From assembly GCA_944474755.1 (NCBI GenBank), contig OX104117.1:76112926-76176925 (forward strand): a stretch of 64,000 nt of DNA, in the 5' to 3' direction. The notes beneath the pieces are model-generated. The model had not been told where the DNA came from. It did no database searches and saw only the letters and a list, made by a program, of their open reading frames with translations. The DNA comes from Limnoperna fortunei (Eukaryota; Mollusca; Bivalvia; Mytilida; Modiolidae). Shown here piece after piece: positions 38,110 to 50,234 of this stretch (its first letter is position 1; every line of letters starts with the position of its first letter). The translations under genes were made by a program, and so were the position numbers.

Positions 38110-41100
38110 GGGCGACTTCTGCGTTGGCATCCCAACACATTACTTTTATTTATTATTTCGGTTTCCTCTTTTTCTAGACCGTGAACTTGTCCGACAAATT
38201 TCTCAGAGACGCCTTAATAGAATCAAATGAAACCTAGCACAGTTGTAGATCGACATATGGAGGGGTGCAGTCGATAGTCAGATTTTTTATAACGGCCGCC
38301 ACTTGACGACACCCACCCAAAAATGTCAAAGTTTTTCCCGTGGTCTGATCTCAACGAAATTTGGTATGGAGGTAGAATTTAGTATTTCGAGTGAAAAGCT
38401 AACTTTGAAATTTTTTTCCAACGTCGCATTTCAAAATGGTGGCTAAAAAGTGTATGATTTTCAATGTTATCCGATCTCGATGAAATTTAACGTGCCCCGA
38501 TTGCAAAAAAATTTGGTGTGGAGGTAGATTTAAGTGTCCCGAGTAAAACTCCACATTCGGAATTTTTTTGGACCGTGGGTTTCAAAATGGCTGCCAAAAA
38601 CGCGTCAAATTTTCAACATTGTCCGATTTTAATAAAATTTGATGTGTAGGTACATTCCAATGTCCTGAGTGGAACGCAATACTATCTATGGGGGTTTTGG
38701 GCGACTTCTGTGCTGGTATTCCATAACATTATTATGGCTCCCAAATGAAAGTTTGGGAGACATATTGCTTTTGCTCCGTTTCTTATTATGTCTCCCAAAC
38801 AAAAGTTTGGGAGACATCTGGTTTTTGCTCCATTTCTTATTATTATTTATTATTTTTCTTCCACTTTCCGCCAGAATTTTGTTCGACTGTTTTCTCAGAG
38901 ACCGTAAATTGGATCGACATGAAACTTCACACAAAAATAGGTCATGATATGAAGTTGTGCCTTTCAGGTTTAATTTTTAAAAAATTTGTGGCCATCTTGA
39001 AATGGCGGCCATTTCAAAAATGAAAAAAATTCTTAAAAATCCAAAAGTTAATAGATTTCGATGAAAATCAGAATATAGGTACAGTATGTTATACCGCACC
39101 ATATGACGCACATGTTGACTTTCTTTGGTGGCCATTTTGAAAATGAAAATAAATCCTTAAAATCCAAACGTTTACAGATTTCGCTGAAAATTGGATTATA
39201 AGTAGAGTATGTTATACGGCACCATATGACGCACATGTTGACTTTTTATGGCCGCCATTTTGAATCCCGATGGCCGACAAAATTGAAATTGCTACGATTT
39301 GCACGAAACTTGGTTTCCTGGTAGATAAAGTGGCTGTGAATGGATGTCTTAACTAGAATGTCCACGGGGTCGTTTGGGAGCCAATTATGATCCATAAGAT
39401 CATAATCATGTTTAATTATGTTTTTTCTTCCGCTTTCCGCCAAAATTTTGTCCGACCATTTTCTCAGAGACCGTAAATTGGATCGACATAAAACTTCAAC
39501 CAAAAATAGGTCATGATTTGACGTGGTGCCTTCAAGTTTTAAAATTTTTAAATTGGCGACCGTCTTGAAATGGCGGCCATTTTTAAATTGTAAAAAAATC
39601 CTTAAAAATCCAAACGTTAACAGATTTCGATGAAAATAGGAATATAAGTAGAGTATGTTTGACGTACATTTTGACTTTTTATGGCGGCCATTTTGAATCC
39701 AAGATGGCCGCCAAAAATTCAAAATGCTCGGAATTGCACGAATCTTGGTTTTTAGGTAGATAACCATGTTGCGATAGGATGTTAGTCATCAAAATTTGAA
39801 TTTGATCATGGTGGCCATCTTAAAATGGCGGCCATTTTGAAAATGAAAAAAATCCCTAAAAATTTAAAAGTTAACGGATTTCGCTGAAAATTAGAATATA
39901 AGTAGAATATGTTGTACCGCACTATATGACACACATGTTGACTTTTCATGGCAGCCATTTTTAAACATTTTTTTCCACCTGGTGTTTCAAAATGGCCATC
40001 AAAAACGCGTCAATTTCTCACCAAAATTCAAAATGCTTGGAATCGCATGCAGCTTGGTTTTTTGGTAGATTACCATGTTGCGATCAGATATTACTCATCA
40101 AAAGTTGAATTTAAACATGGCTACCATCTTAAAATGGCGACATTTTGAAAATGAAAAAAATCCTTAAAAATCCAAAAAGTTTATGGATTTTAACGAAAAT
40201 TGGTATATAAGTAGAGTTTGTTAAATCGCACCATATGACACATATGACACAAATGTTGACTTTCTATGTTAGCCATTTTGAATCCTGGATGGCGAACGAA
40301 AATAAAAAATGCTTTGATTTGCGCGATATTTGCTTCACTGGCCTATACAGTTGCTATGAATGGATGGATGAGCTTGAGGGTCCACCGGGGTCGTTTGGGA
40401 CCCAGTTATGATCCATAAGATCATAATTATGTTTAATTTTTAATTATTATTAAGTCGACACATTTCTCAGAGTCGCCTTAATAGAATCAAATGAAACTTG
40501 GCAAAGTAGATCGACATATTGAGGGATGCAGTCAACAGTCAGAATTTTGATAATGGCCGCCACTTGATGACACCCACCCAAAAATAGCAAATTTTAAGGT
40601 AGTCCGATTTCAACGAAATTTGGTATGGAGGTAGAGGTTAGTATTTCGAGTGCAACGCTACCTTTAAATTTTTCTCCGACGTCGCGTTTTAAAATGGCCG
40701 CTAAAAACGTGTATAATTTTCAACGTTATGTGATATCGATGACATTTAACGTGCTCTGATTGCAAAATTTGGTGTGGAGGTGGATTTAAGTGTCCCGAGT
40801 GGAAATCCAAGTTCGGAATTTTTTTTCCACCTGGTATTTAAAAATGGCCATCAAAAACGCGTCAAATTTTAAAGGTTGTCTGATTTTTATTAAATAAGAT
40901 GTGTATGTACATTTCAATGTCCTGAGTGGAACGCAATACTATTCATGGGGATTTTGGGCGACTTCTGTGTTGGCATCCCAACACATTATTATTAATTATT
41001 ATTTGGGTTTCCACTTTTTCTAGACCGTGAACTTGTCCCACACATTTCTCAGAAACGCCTAAATAGAATCAAATGAAACTTGGCACAGTTGTTGATCGAC

Positions 41101-42995
41101 GTATTGAGGGGTGCAGTGAATAGTCAGAATTTTGATAATAGCCGCCATTTCAAAATGGCCGCCACTTGACGAGACCAACCCAAAAATGGCACAAATTTTC
41201 CCGCGGTCCGATTTCAGCGAAATGTGGTATGGGAGTAGAGGTTAGTATTTCGAGTGAAACGCTACCTTCAAAATTTTCTTCCGACGTCGGGTTTCAAAAT
41301 GGCCGCTAAAAACGTGTAAAATTTTCAAAGTTATCCGACTTCGATGAAATTTAACGTGCCCCGATTGTAACAAAATTTGGTGTGGAGGTAGATTTAAGTG
41401 TCCCGAGTGAAAATCCACATTCAGAATTTTGTTCAACCGTGCGTTTCAAAATGGCCGCCAAAAACGCGTCAAATTTTATAAATTGTTTGATTTTAATGAA
41501 ATTTGATTTGTAGGTACATTTTAATGTCCTAAATGGAACGCAATACTATCCATGAAGATTTTGTGCGACTTCTGTGTTGGCATCCCAACAGATTATTATG
41601 TCTCCCAAACGATGTTTTGGTAGACATATTGTTTTTGTCCGGTTTCTTCTTATTATTCTTCTTCTTTCGTTCAATCTTGTCCGCACATTTTCTCAGAGAT
41701 GCAATGTCCAATCAAGTTGTGCAATCCACTTTTGAAATTTTCAAAAATTGCCGCCATTTGCAAAATTGCCGCCAGTTTAAAAAATGGCGGCTGTTGTCAG
41801 ATCTAAGTAATGGCCATAGCAATTTTAATGAAAATTTGTATACTGATACAGCTAACTATCCTAAGCATTTTTGCCAAAACAAAATTGGACGCAAACGATG
41901 TTTCAAAATGGCCGACATCCGTACACATCCCCCTAAAAATGTAAAAATTTAAACATCCGATTTCGACGAAATTTGGTACACAGGAAGATTATGGTTTTCT
42001 GAGTGTGTCACTACTTTTAAAATTTTTGTCCAACTTCCGGTTTCAAAATGGCGGCCGTTTAAACGTTAAAAAAGGGTCGGCTGTTGTCAGATATCAATAA
42101 TGGCCAGATCAATTTCAATAAAAATTGGTATACTGATACAGCTAACTATCCTGAGCATTTTTGCCAAAAAAAATTTGATGCGAACGACACCATTTTGTAA
42201 TGGCAGCAGTTTCACCACACTCCCCCATAAGTCAACTTAGTCCGATTACAACGAAATTTCATATGTAGGTATATTTTAATGCACAAGCTAAGAATATCAT
42301 GTCTATTTGGGGGTTTCCTACATGCACAAGAATATAGTGGCAATGGGGGTTCGTTTGGGAGACATTCTGTGTTGGCATCCCAACACAATCAGCACTAGTT
42401 TTTAATTATTATTATTCCGGTTTCTCCTTTTTCTAGATCGACACATTTCTTAGAGATGCCTTAACAGAATCAAATGAATCTTGGCACAGTTTTAGATCGA
42501 TATCTGGAGGGGTGCAATCGATATTCAGATCTTTTATAATGGCCGCCATTTCTAAATGGCCGCCACTTGACGACACCCACCCCAAAATGACAAAAATTTT
42601 ACCGTGGTCCGATTTCAACGAAATTTGGTATGAAGGTAGATTTTGGTATTTCGAGTAAAACGATAACTTTAAAAAATTTTGACGTCGCGTTTCAAAATGG
42701 TAGCGAAAAACGTGTAACATTTTCAACGTTATCCGATCTTGATGAAATTTAACAAATTGCAACAAAATTTGGTGTGAATGTAGCTTTTAGTGTCCCGAGT
42801 GGAACTCTATATTCAAAATTTTTTTTTCCACCGTGTGTTTCAAAATAGCCGCCAAAAACGCGTCAAATTTTAAAAGTTGTCCGATTTGAATGAAAATTGA
42901 TTTGTAGGTAGATTTTAAGGTCCGTCCTGAGTGGAACGCAATACTATCCATGGGGATTTTGGGCGACTTCTGTGTTGGCATCCCAACACATTATT
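38110..42995. repeat. Block of related repeat units with TTGGCATCCCAACACATTAT ends
   Basis: The terminal phrase GGGCGACTTCTGTGTTGGCA and CCCAACACATTATTATT recurs at about 38,110, 40,960, 41,570, 42,360 and 42,965, with a variant at 38,700. Between these lie units rich in AAAATGGC(G/C)GCCA and in GATTTCGA(C/T)GAAA(A/T)TT. Strong hairpins made of TCTCCCAAAC and its complement occur at 38,788-38,817 and, degenerate, at 41,598. The plan (conserved end with hairpin, internal tandem units, no ORF) fits non-autonomous Helentron-like or satellite-forming elements; this is an inference. Confidence 0.75.
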
Positions 42996-43004
42996 GTTTT
43001 ATTA

Positions 43005-43195
43005 TACATACAGTACAATGATGCAAGGCTTTTGGATATTGATACATACAGTACAATAATGCCATGCTTTTAAGATTTTTACATTCAGTATAATGGTGCT
43101 AGGCTTCTGGATATTTATAAATTCATTACAATGATGCCAGGCTTTTGGATATTTGTAAATTCAGTACAATGTTGCCAGGTTTTTGGATATGTATA
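43005..43195. repeat. Short tandem repeat, ~50-60 bp unit
   Basis: CAGTACAATGATGC(C)AGGCTTTTGGATAT-like text occurs about four times with diverging spacers. It directly follows the repeat block ending at 42,995. Confidence 0.75.
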
Positions 43196-43950
43196 CACTG
43201 TTGACATGCAGCAATGTTTTTATATGCCTCAGTTTTAGATATATATTGAGGCCAAACAAATCGTGAGTTATGCATGCATATCATCTTTCTGCCAGGCAAA
43301 TGTACATGTATATATTTTGTGGCATCTCGCTTAAAAACTTAATGTGCAATTGCCCATGTTAAGACTACCTGTCGTTCATGTAGACTTATAGGTACAATAA
43401 TGTTTAATGGACGGAACTACAAAGAGGTCCCACTACTCGTAATGGAGCAAAAACACTCTTGGGATTATACATATTTTCCGCTATTAAACCGCTTAATATG
43501 TTTCCCTTTCTCAGACGCTCAGTTGACATTTCGTCAATGTCTAATTAAATAATTTTATCATTTTTTCGTAATCTTGGTATTGTTAAAAAAGATCTACATT
43601 ATTTTATCTAGTAGACTTATCAAACTAATTGAATACAGGAAAACAAACATGTTTAATTAGTATAAACAGAGTATTCTTTAAAGGACTACACTATACTTTC
43701 ATGTTGCAATCCATTTGGTCTGGAACTTTCTGGGGAAACAATTTTTTGACGGCCATTTTGGAAACTCTGCACACCATGAAGTGATGAAACTATGAAGATA
43801 ATTTCATTGACAATCTTGGCTAACTTTAGTTCAAATGGGACCAGCAGTTTAAGAGGAGAAGATTTAAACAGTTTTAGGACAACAGATAATGGGAAAGCTT
43901 ACATGGCCTCTTGAAGAGTGGTTTTTTAAAACTCGTAAATGTTTTTTTTA

Positions 43951-44100
43951 ATGAACGCCACTTTCAGCAATTTTTTAGCTATACGAAGGCATTCAGTTTT
44001 TTTTGGAGGAGGAAGGAGTAGTACCCAGAGAAATAACCCGACTGACAGTAGGAAAACTGGCAATCCTTGTCAGAACTCCTAAATGACAATAATACTTGTG
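43951..44100 (-). mobile_element. Truncated tRNA SINE, reverse copy
   Basis: On the - strand it carries GGATTGCCAGTTTTCCTAC, the TACTCCTTCCTCC word and GAAAGTGGCGTT, matching the body and tail of the SINE at 8741. The tRNA head is missing. Confidence 0.75.
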
Positions 44101-44157
44101 ATTTTGAGTTCGAGAACATTTTATTTGTAAAATTGTCTTAGTTTAACTTGTCATTTG

Positions 44158-44242
<85 letters not shown>
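44158..44242. repeat. (GATT)n microsatellite
   Basis: About 21 perfect tandem copies of the tetranucleotide GATT. Confidence 0.97.
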
Positions 44243-44817
44243 ACTTAATGCCAATCATGAAGTACAACAGCTATATTCAAGACAAGTTTACAACAGATAA
44301 GTGTCCCGGTTTTAAAGCAATGAATGAATTGGTGAATGATCTGGCCTCTGGGCAGGAAATATTCAACGATACTAAAAATGTAGTTAAGAGTTAAAAAGAC
44401 ACAAGGAATCAGACTCTTAAAGTGTCTACAGTATGGCTATATATACGTCTACAATTTACCTGTCCAGCGAAAAAATATATCTTCATTAACCGAGGTACAC
44501 CTACATAAACTACTAACATGACGATAATCTATCTTAAAATTTGTGTATATGTTGTAAGCATGGGTAATTATCGATTCTACAAATAAAACCATGTAATATT
44601 TTAATAACCGGAAGGTTCATCCACACTGTAGTTTTGCACTGTTTATATTGTCCCCTTTAAAGATCATAACTCAATTGTTTACCTCTGGTAATTTTCGAAA
44701 TCAACGAAAACGTAGTAGCGGACAAAGATGCCTATAAATAATGAAATTATTTAACAGTATTTATTAACCAACTACTAGTAAGTAAATTATCAGTATTTCT
44801 GCCCATACTTAATGAAA

Positions 44818-44935
44818 TGCCATTATGAGAAACAGGGCATTATGACAGGGCCATTATGAGAAAACAGGGCATTATGACAGGGCCATTATGACATAATTCC
44901 CTGTTTTTTCATAATGGCCTTGTTGATACCAATCG
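44818..44935. repeat. GCCATTATGA tandem repeats
   Basis: GGCATTATGACAGGGCCATT and ATGAGAAA(A)CAG alternate two to three times with a period of about 34. Related GGCCTTGTTAT/ATAACAAGGCC words recur inverted at about 45,310 and 45,425. Confidence 0.75.
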
Positions 44936-46099
44936 ATGTCATTTTATTGACATTTTGTTTGTCTGTATGTCCATCTGTCTGCCTAGAATACCCCGGTAAT
45001 CTGTAATTACTTATATACATTACAAATCTGAAATGAAATTTTATATACTATACTTAATTTAGTACAATGGACATGTAGCATTAAAAAAGTTGCTTATCCA
45101 AAATACATGTATGTGCAGATTTATGAAATATAATACAAAAAAATACAAAACAAAGCAGATGTAAAATTTTGTGAAAATTCATCCGACTCTTAAAATACAC
45201 ACTTGTTCTGATAAGCCCTTCTTAGTCTGAAAATATGGTTTTTGGTGGGTGTACCTGGCTTATTTCAGTTAATGGTCAGTTGGTATTAAGAAATGGGTGT
45301 TTTTATAATGGCCTTGTTATAAGTTCTCGGTCTGCAATAATGGACCTTGGAGTCTGTAATGGCCCTCGGCGTTTCCTCGGGCCATAACAGACACCTCAGG
45401 GCCATAATTGCAGACCTTGAACATATAACAAGGCCATTATGAAAACACAATTAATACTATGGTAAAGTTCCTTTTAATGATTTAAACTGTTTATTTTAAG
45501 TTAAAACATATTTCTAGTTTATGCCAGCGTGGTTGGAATCATTGTAAACTTCAAGAGGTCCAACCACTAATTCGCCATACAAACTGTATTATTTTTACAG
45601 GTCGGATAAGCCTACGGTGAATGTCATCTTGGAAAACCAGGACGACACATTGATCTTTTTGAAATACCATAGTCACGTGGTTTTTGTGGGGGATAAGATA
45701 GGAAGCTATCTTGTCTATCTGTAGTCGAGCATCGCCGTAAGATCAAATATACAGACAGATTAGAATTACCATTGACTTATTTTGACAATAATATAAATCG
45801 TTTCAAAAGATTTGAAAGTACATGTATTCCAAACGTCGAACATTCGTGTGAACAAACATTCAACTTACGTACAAACAAATATTTTCAGACTAAACTACAA
45901 ATGTAAGAAAAGCTGCATTTGGGAAAAACAATCTATGGATTAACTTGAATGTGTAATTCTTTTACTAAACGATATAAACTCTTACTGACATTTATTCTAG
46001 TGGAACTAAATTATTTGCTATTGTATTATATATATATAATAATACAAAGTCCACAGTGAGCTTGGGTGGGAAAAACTAAATATAAGACGAGAAAAACGC

Positions 46100-47395
46100 A
46101 ATTACATTTTTTTTATAATATCCAAAAGGAACAGAAACATGATTTTATGTATAACCTTATACCTCCAAAAACCCAAGTACAACAACATATCCTCCCCACA
46201 CTTACGAAACGGAAAGGACTTTATTATTCCTTATTGTAGACAATCCATAACCATTTACTCATACATACCATCAACCATAAGGCTTTGGAACAATTTTGAA
46301 CTTGAAATGAGACAATCAGGTACGGCATCCAATTTTAAACGTGAACCTAAAATGTTATATTCCAACGAATTATCAATTCCAAACTACTTTTCATACGACC
46401 CAAGAAAGTTAAGTATTATTCTTACACAACTGAGTGCGTCTTTTTTGAATTATGACTTATACAGAGTCAACATAATTACTGACCCTTCATTTCAATGTGG
46501 AGCCCCAGTAGAAAATGCCTTCCATTATTTCTTCGAATGTCCTCGTTAACCAACCAAAGACAAATATTAATGCAAAACCTTCAATGGGTACAAAATAGAC
46601 GTATTATACATCTACCCTTACTGGTGTCAGGAACAGATTACATCTACACTTATTGGTGTCAGGAACAGATTACATCTACCCTTTCTGGTGTCAGGAACAG
46701 ATTACATCTACCCTTACTGGTGTCAGGAACAGATTACATCTACCCTTACTGGTGTCAGGAACAGATTACATCTACCCTTACTGGTGTCAGGATCAGATTA
46801 CATCTACCCTTACTGGTGTCAGGAACAGATTACATCTACCCTTACTGGTGTCAGGAACAGATTACATCTACCCTTACTGGTGTCAGGAACAGATTACATC
46901 TACCCTTACTGGTGTCAGGAACAGATTACATCTACCCTTACTGGTGTCAGGAACAGATTACATCTACCCTTACTGGTGTCAGGAACAGGTTACATCTACC
47001 CTTACTGGTGTCAGGAACAGGTTACATCTACCCTTACTGGTGTCAGGAACAGATTACATCTACCCTTACTGGTGTCAGGAACAGATTACATCTACCCTTA
47101 CTGGTGTCAGGAACAGATTACATCTACCCTTACTGGTGTCAGGAACAGATTACATCTACCCTTACTGGTGTCAGGAACAGATTACATCTACCCTTACTGG
47201 TGTCAGGAACAGATTACATCTACCCTTACTGGTGTCAGGAACAGATTACATCTACCCTTACTGGTGTCAGGAACAGATTACATCTACCCTTACTGGTGTC
47301 AGGAACAGATTTGTTTTTCATTACAAGAAAATAAAGACATATTTAGGAACGTGTTCACTTTTATTAAAGGGTCAACAAGATTCTTGATAGTATAA
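46100..47395 (+). pseudogene. LINE reverse transcriptase C-terminus interrupted by a minisatellite
   Basis: The 46,139-46,549 frame reads like the region beyond the thumb of a mollusc LINE: LRNGKDFIIPYCR, PSTIRLWNNFE, then the Cys/His motif FQCGAPVENAFHYFFEC. The coding text continues in the next frame (QRQILMQNLQWVQN) and runs into a 32-bp tandem array. Beyond it, ENKDIFRNVFTFIKGSTRFL at 47,323-47,385 looks like the natural C-terminus, followed by a stop codon at 47,393-47,395. Only the 3' part of the element is here. Confidence 0.75.
46608..47312. repeat. 32-bp minisatellite, about 22 copies
   Basis: The unit TTACTGGTGTCAGGAACAGA plus TTACATCTACCC repeats head to tail with very few differences. 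Since 32 is not divisible by three, translation cycles through all three frames every 96 bases, and all three are open (three overlapping ORFs of 235-279 codons). Confidence 0.97.
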
Positions 47396-47399
47396 TCCA

Positions 47400-48360
47400 C
47401 AAACGCTCATCAACATGTTTTCGTTACTTAATTCATACCTTCAAAATGTATATACTGATACTTTTTTAGCATGCGCAACATATATTATATATTATTGTAA
47501 ATTATTTGCTATTGTTAGGATAAGACTTCATAAGTTTGTTAAACTTGTGTCATATCCTTATTGCTGATTTTTTGCAAATAAAATGTGTTTTAACTAATTA
47601 AACCACATACATTTTTCAAAATTTCATTTACCTTTTAAAGTAGGAGCTTTAAGGACTTCATATTCGATCCTTGGTTTGTTTAGTCTCATTTTATAAGTAT
47701 CTAAATATAACTTGATTTTTTTTTAGGTTTTACATCAAAATGTTAAAATCTCCAATTAAATAAAATCCTTGTAATTGTGTGACTTTCTTCTATTATAAAG
47801 AGATTTTTTATCCTATAGCATTTTTAAAACTGATTTAAACATGTTTATTTATAACATACCCCTTTTTAAAATCTAATTTTCTTAGAAATCTCCTAATCTA
47901 AATTATCACTTTTCTGCGCTTATGTCGGTCTTTTTATTTTTCGTTAATTTCTACCTTTCATAAAGTTTAGTGTCATGCAGGTAATAAATAAGCGATTAAC
48001 AAATAAACAAGGCATATTTAATATACAATTTAATCACAGAAATATCTCTTACGACTTGTTCTCGGCTAATCTCGTGCGCAAGAGTTTGGGATTTCGAAAT
48101 CGTCAATAGTTACATTATAAAAAAGGAGAATCAAGCATTTTTTGATGGACTTTGTTGACGTGGCCAACATTCGGGTCTGATTTGATTTGGTGACACAATT
48201 TTACAGTTCTTAAAAGAAGTAAATTTGATATAATTTTAATGAAAATAATAATACTGAAATGTTATTCATCATTGTATGATATTTTTATAGTTTTTGTTTC
48301 TTGTTTTTTTATCTGTTATATATTAGACTCAGATTGACACCAGATTCTACTAATTACAGT
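47400..48360. other. AT-rich host flank before the viral element
   Basis: No gene or clear repeat is visible. Composition changes sharply to higher GC near 48,400-48,500. The left terminal repeat of the Maverick should lie in or just after this interval, but I could not define it. Confidence 0.5.
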
Positions 48361-48407
48361 AGTGAGGAAATGACGCACAAAGGGAAAAGTCTGCTTGAAA
48401 TCCGAAA

Positions 48408-48517
48408 AAATCAAGGTTTTGTGCAAACGAAACAAAACCCAATATCCTGACACATGGATCGGAAAACGGAAATAACTTCCTGCATAGAAACTAGACTAGC
48501 GAAAGCAATGAGAAACA
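48408..48517 (+). promoter_or_regulatory. Early-type leader, copy 1
   Basis: AATCAAGGTTTTGTGCAAAC, then ATATCCTGACACATGGATC and CGGAAATAAC, precede the first gene. Nearly the same blocks in the same order lie at 49,446-49,549. Confidence 0.8.
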
Positions 48518-49303
48518 ATGATCAATCCAAAGGAAAAGAAGTTCAGTGAATACAAGGTCCACACCCTCAAGGCAGACGGCTATCGATCCTTCGACGCCAA
48601 GTGCCTCTACGCAAACACAGTCCTATCCAATCTGACCTCGCTTAGACCTGAAGACGTGGTACTCTCCAAGGTCAACCTATGCTCCGGCAAGACTGGATAT
48701 ACCAGCATTCGATTCGATCGCGTCTACATCGGTCGTCTAGTGAATGGTGAGGTCTGTCCCCTGATTTTCAAGGTTAAGTCTTTGGCAGACACCGAAATCC
48801 GAGCCAACAAGTCCAACGCAGACAAACTCGTAGCTCAAGTCCGTCTCTCCCAGGGCTCCGAGCCTAATAATCAGGAACAAGAAACCATGGATGCTTTGCA
48901 GAACTTCATCTCGACCAAGAAAGTGGATCTCTGCAAGAATACCAAGGAAGGCAAGATGATTTACGCACTCAAGGTTCACGACAGCAAGATCAAGACCGTT
49001 AAGATTCACAAGTACAAGATGGATCTCGACACGAAGATCGAGACTATGCAATACCCCACGCTGTGGCTCGATTGCAAGTCTCGCAAGAACGATGGATTCG
49101 TGACGACCATCATCGATGCTACCACCGACGAAACCATGGACATGAAAGACGTGGTGAACAAGACTTGCGGTGGCGAGTACGCCGTAGTGGTGGAAAACAT
49201 CTACGTTTCCAATCAGCACTTCAGCATCAAGACTTACTGCTATGAAGCCATGCTCACGGTTTCAGAAACCTTGCCTCATAAACGACTGCTCGGATTCGAT
49301 TAG
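48518..49303 (+). CDS. Early-type protein of unknown function (261 aa)
   Basis: I do not recognise a catalytic family. The intact frame begins at the second of two nearby ATGs, after GAGAAACA. It is Lys-rich with alternating polar and hydrophobic stretches and no signal peptide, membrane segment or zinc motif. Its size, position beside the polymerase, early-type leader and lack of the TATAAATAAATG junction motif suggest a replication-associated, possibly nucleic-acid-binding protein. That is inference only. It is one of the few uninterrupted genes of the element. Confidence 0.8.
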   Translation: MINPKEKKFSEYKVHTLKADGYRSFDAKCLYANTVLSNLTSLRPEDVVLSKVNLCSGKTGYTSIRFDRVYIGRLVNGEVCPLIFKVKSLADTEIRANKSNADKLVAQVRLSQGSEPNNQEQETMDALQNFISTKKVDLCKNTKEGKMIYALKVHDSKIKTVKIHKYKMDLDTKIETMQYPTLWLDCKSRKNDGFVTTIIDATTDETMDMKDVVNKTCGGEYAVVVENIYVSNQHFSIKTYCYEAMLTVSETLPHKRLLGFD

Positions 49304-49377
49304 TGACGCCGACACTGAGCTGACGATGACGCCGACGCTGATCTGACAATGACGCCACCATCATTTGACCCAATGTC

Positions 49378-49404
49378 TCTCGCAATGAGATCATCATTGC
49401 GAGA
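49378..49404. terminator. Perfect 11-bp hairpin after the first early gene
   Basis: TCTCGCAATGA and its exact complement TCATTGCGAGA flank a GATCA loop, 75 bases after the stop codon at 49,303 and before the next leader. It could mark transcript 3' end formation. The function is inferred from position. Confidence 0.55.
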
Positions 49405-49445
49405 AACTCAGTTGACCAACCGGAGTGACGGAGGCATGGCGACTA

Positions 49446-49549
49446 AAAATCAAGGTTTTATGCAAACGAATCAAAACCAAAAATCCTGACACATGAATCA
49501 GAATTCGGAAATAACACCTTAGGGGAAATGAAAGATTAGGGTAGATACA
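49446..49549 (+). promoter_or_regulatory. Early-type leader, copy 2
   Basis: AAATCAAGGTTTTATGCAAA, ATCCTGACACATGAATCAG and TTCGGAAATAACACCTTAGG repeat copy 1. They are followed by GAAAGATTAGGGTAGATACA immediately before the ATG. The latter block is shared with the polymerase gene and with the - strand gene at 63,756. Confidence 0.85.
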
Positions 49550-50011
49550 ATGAACACTGAAACAGTCAACGTGGGCAGACATGTCCTACTCCTCCACCCC
49601 GAACGTGAAAAGGTTGAAAGTGTGTGGAAATCTGAAATTCCAGAACACGATTGGGAGCAATATCGGAGGTGTGATCATGTGAAGACCATGACCCGACGCA
49701 AAGATATCACGGCTCGCCGAGTTAAGCTTGAGGAGATGGCCAAGGTTTCACCTGTCCTGAAGTGGCGAGAACTACCGTTGCAGACATTCAACTTTGTAGA
49801 TGCCAGGGAGGTAAAGGGTGCCTATGGACCTAGTATGATCCTGACACTGGAAAGTAAGGGTGAGAAAACCGAGGTCTGGGCGTGTACGGGGGTGATACGG
49901 GGGTTGGAGGGAATACGGCGGGAAAAGTGGAATACCCTCAAGATTGACAACAAAGGAATGAAGAGCTCGACGTTTACTGGACATCAGTACTTCGACGTTG
50001 AAGTGTGGTAA
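49550..50011 (+). CDS. Early-type protein of unknown function (153 aa), paralogue of the 63,756 gene
   Basis: The frame is intact from ATG at 49,550. Its C-terminal half (residues about 70-153) has an alternating beta-rich pattern: WRELPLQTFNFVDAREVKG, SMILTLESKGEKTEVWA, then FTGHQYFDVE. The same layout (WEDLPPWVIFRIMEVDKWW, LYILTLKN, KVWAPPS, then FIRSTGYKLSKQYY) is seen in the broken - strand gene at the other end of the element. The pattern would suit a small OB-fold nucleic-acid-binding protein, as is common beside viral polymerases, but no residue proves it. The first residues MNTE are shared with that paralogue and nearly with the polymerase (MNTK). Confidence 0.8.
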   Translation: MNTETVNVGRHVLLLHPEREKVESVWKSEIPEHDWEQYRRCDHVKTMTRRKDITARRVKLEEMAKVSPVLKWRELPLQTFNFVDAREVKGAYGPSMILTLESKGEKTEVWACTGVIRGLEGIRREKWNTLKIDNKGMKSSTFTGHQYFDVEVW

Positions 50012-50104
50012 CCAAGGGGCGGTAGAAACTTTTTCCGATGGGGGATTTCCTCATCGAAAAAAGGTGTCTAAGACTGGGGTGGCAATCAGTGAGGATTTGG
50101 AAAG

Positions 50105-50234
50105 TAGGCTTGAAACCTGAAATTGGGGTTGTGCAAACGAACTCGCATGTGAAGGGATTGATGGAGAGGGTATCGACTGCCTAGAATTGAAAAATAATAC
50201 TTTAGGAACACGGAAAGATAGGGTATATACAAAT
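50105..50234 (+). promoter_or_regulatory. Early-type leader, copy 3 (polymerase)
   Basis: GGTTGTGCAAACGAA and later ATAATACTTTAGGAACACGG and AAAGATAGGGTATATACAAA match the spaced blocks of leader copies 1 and 2. The match places the polymerase start at ATG 50,235 rather than the in-frame ATG at 50,187, which lies inside the leader. Confidence 0.75.

Noticed and set aside
46608..47312. Possible CRISPR array (regular 32-bp repeat)
   Set aside because: There are no variable spacers; the unit is contiguous and lies in LINE coding text of a eukaryote.
50187..50234. Upstream in-frame ATG as polymerase start
   Set aside because: It lies within the conserved early leader; ATG 50,235 aligns with the start codons of the other leader-bearing genes.
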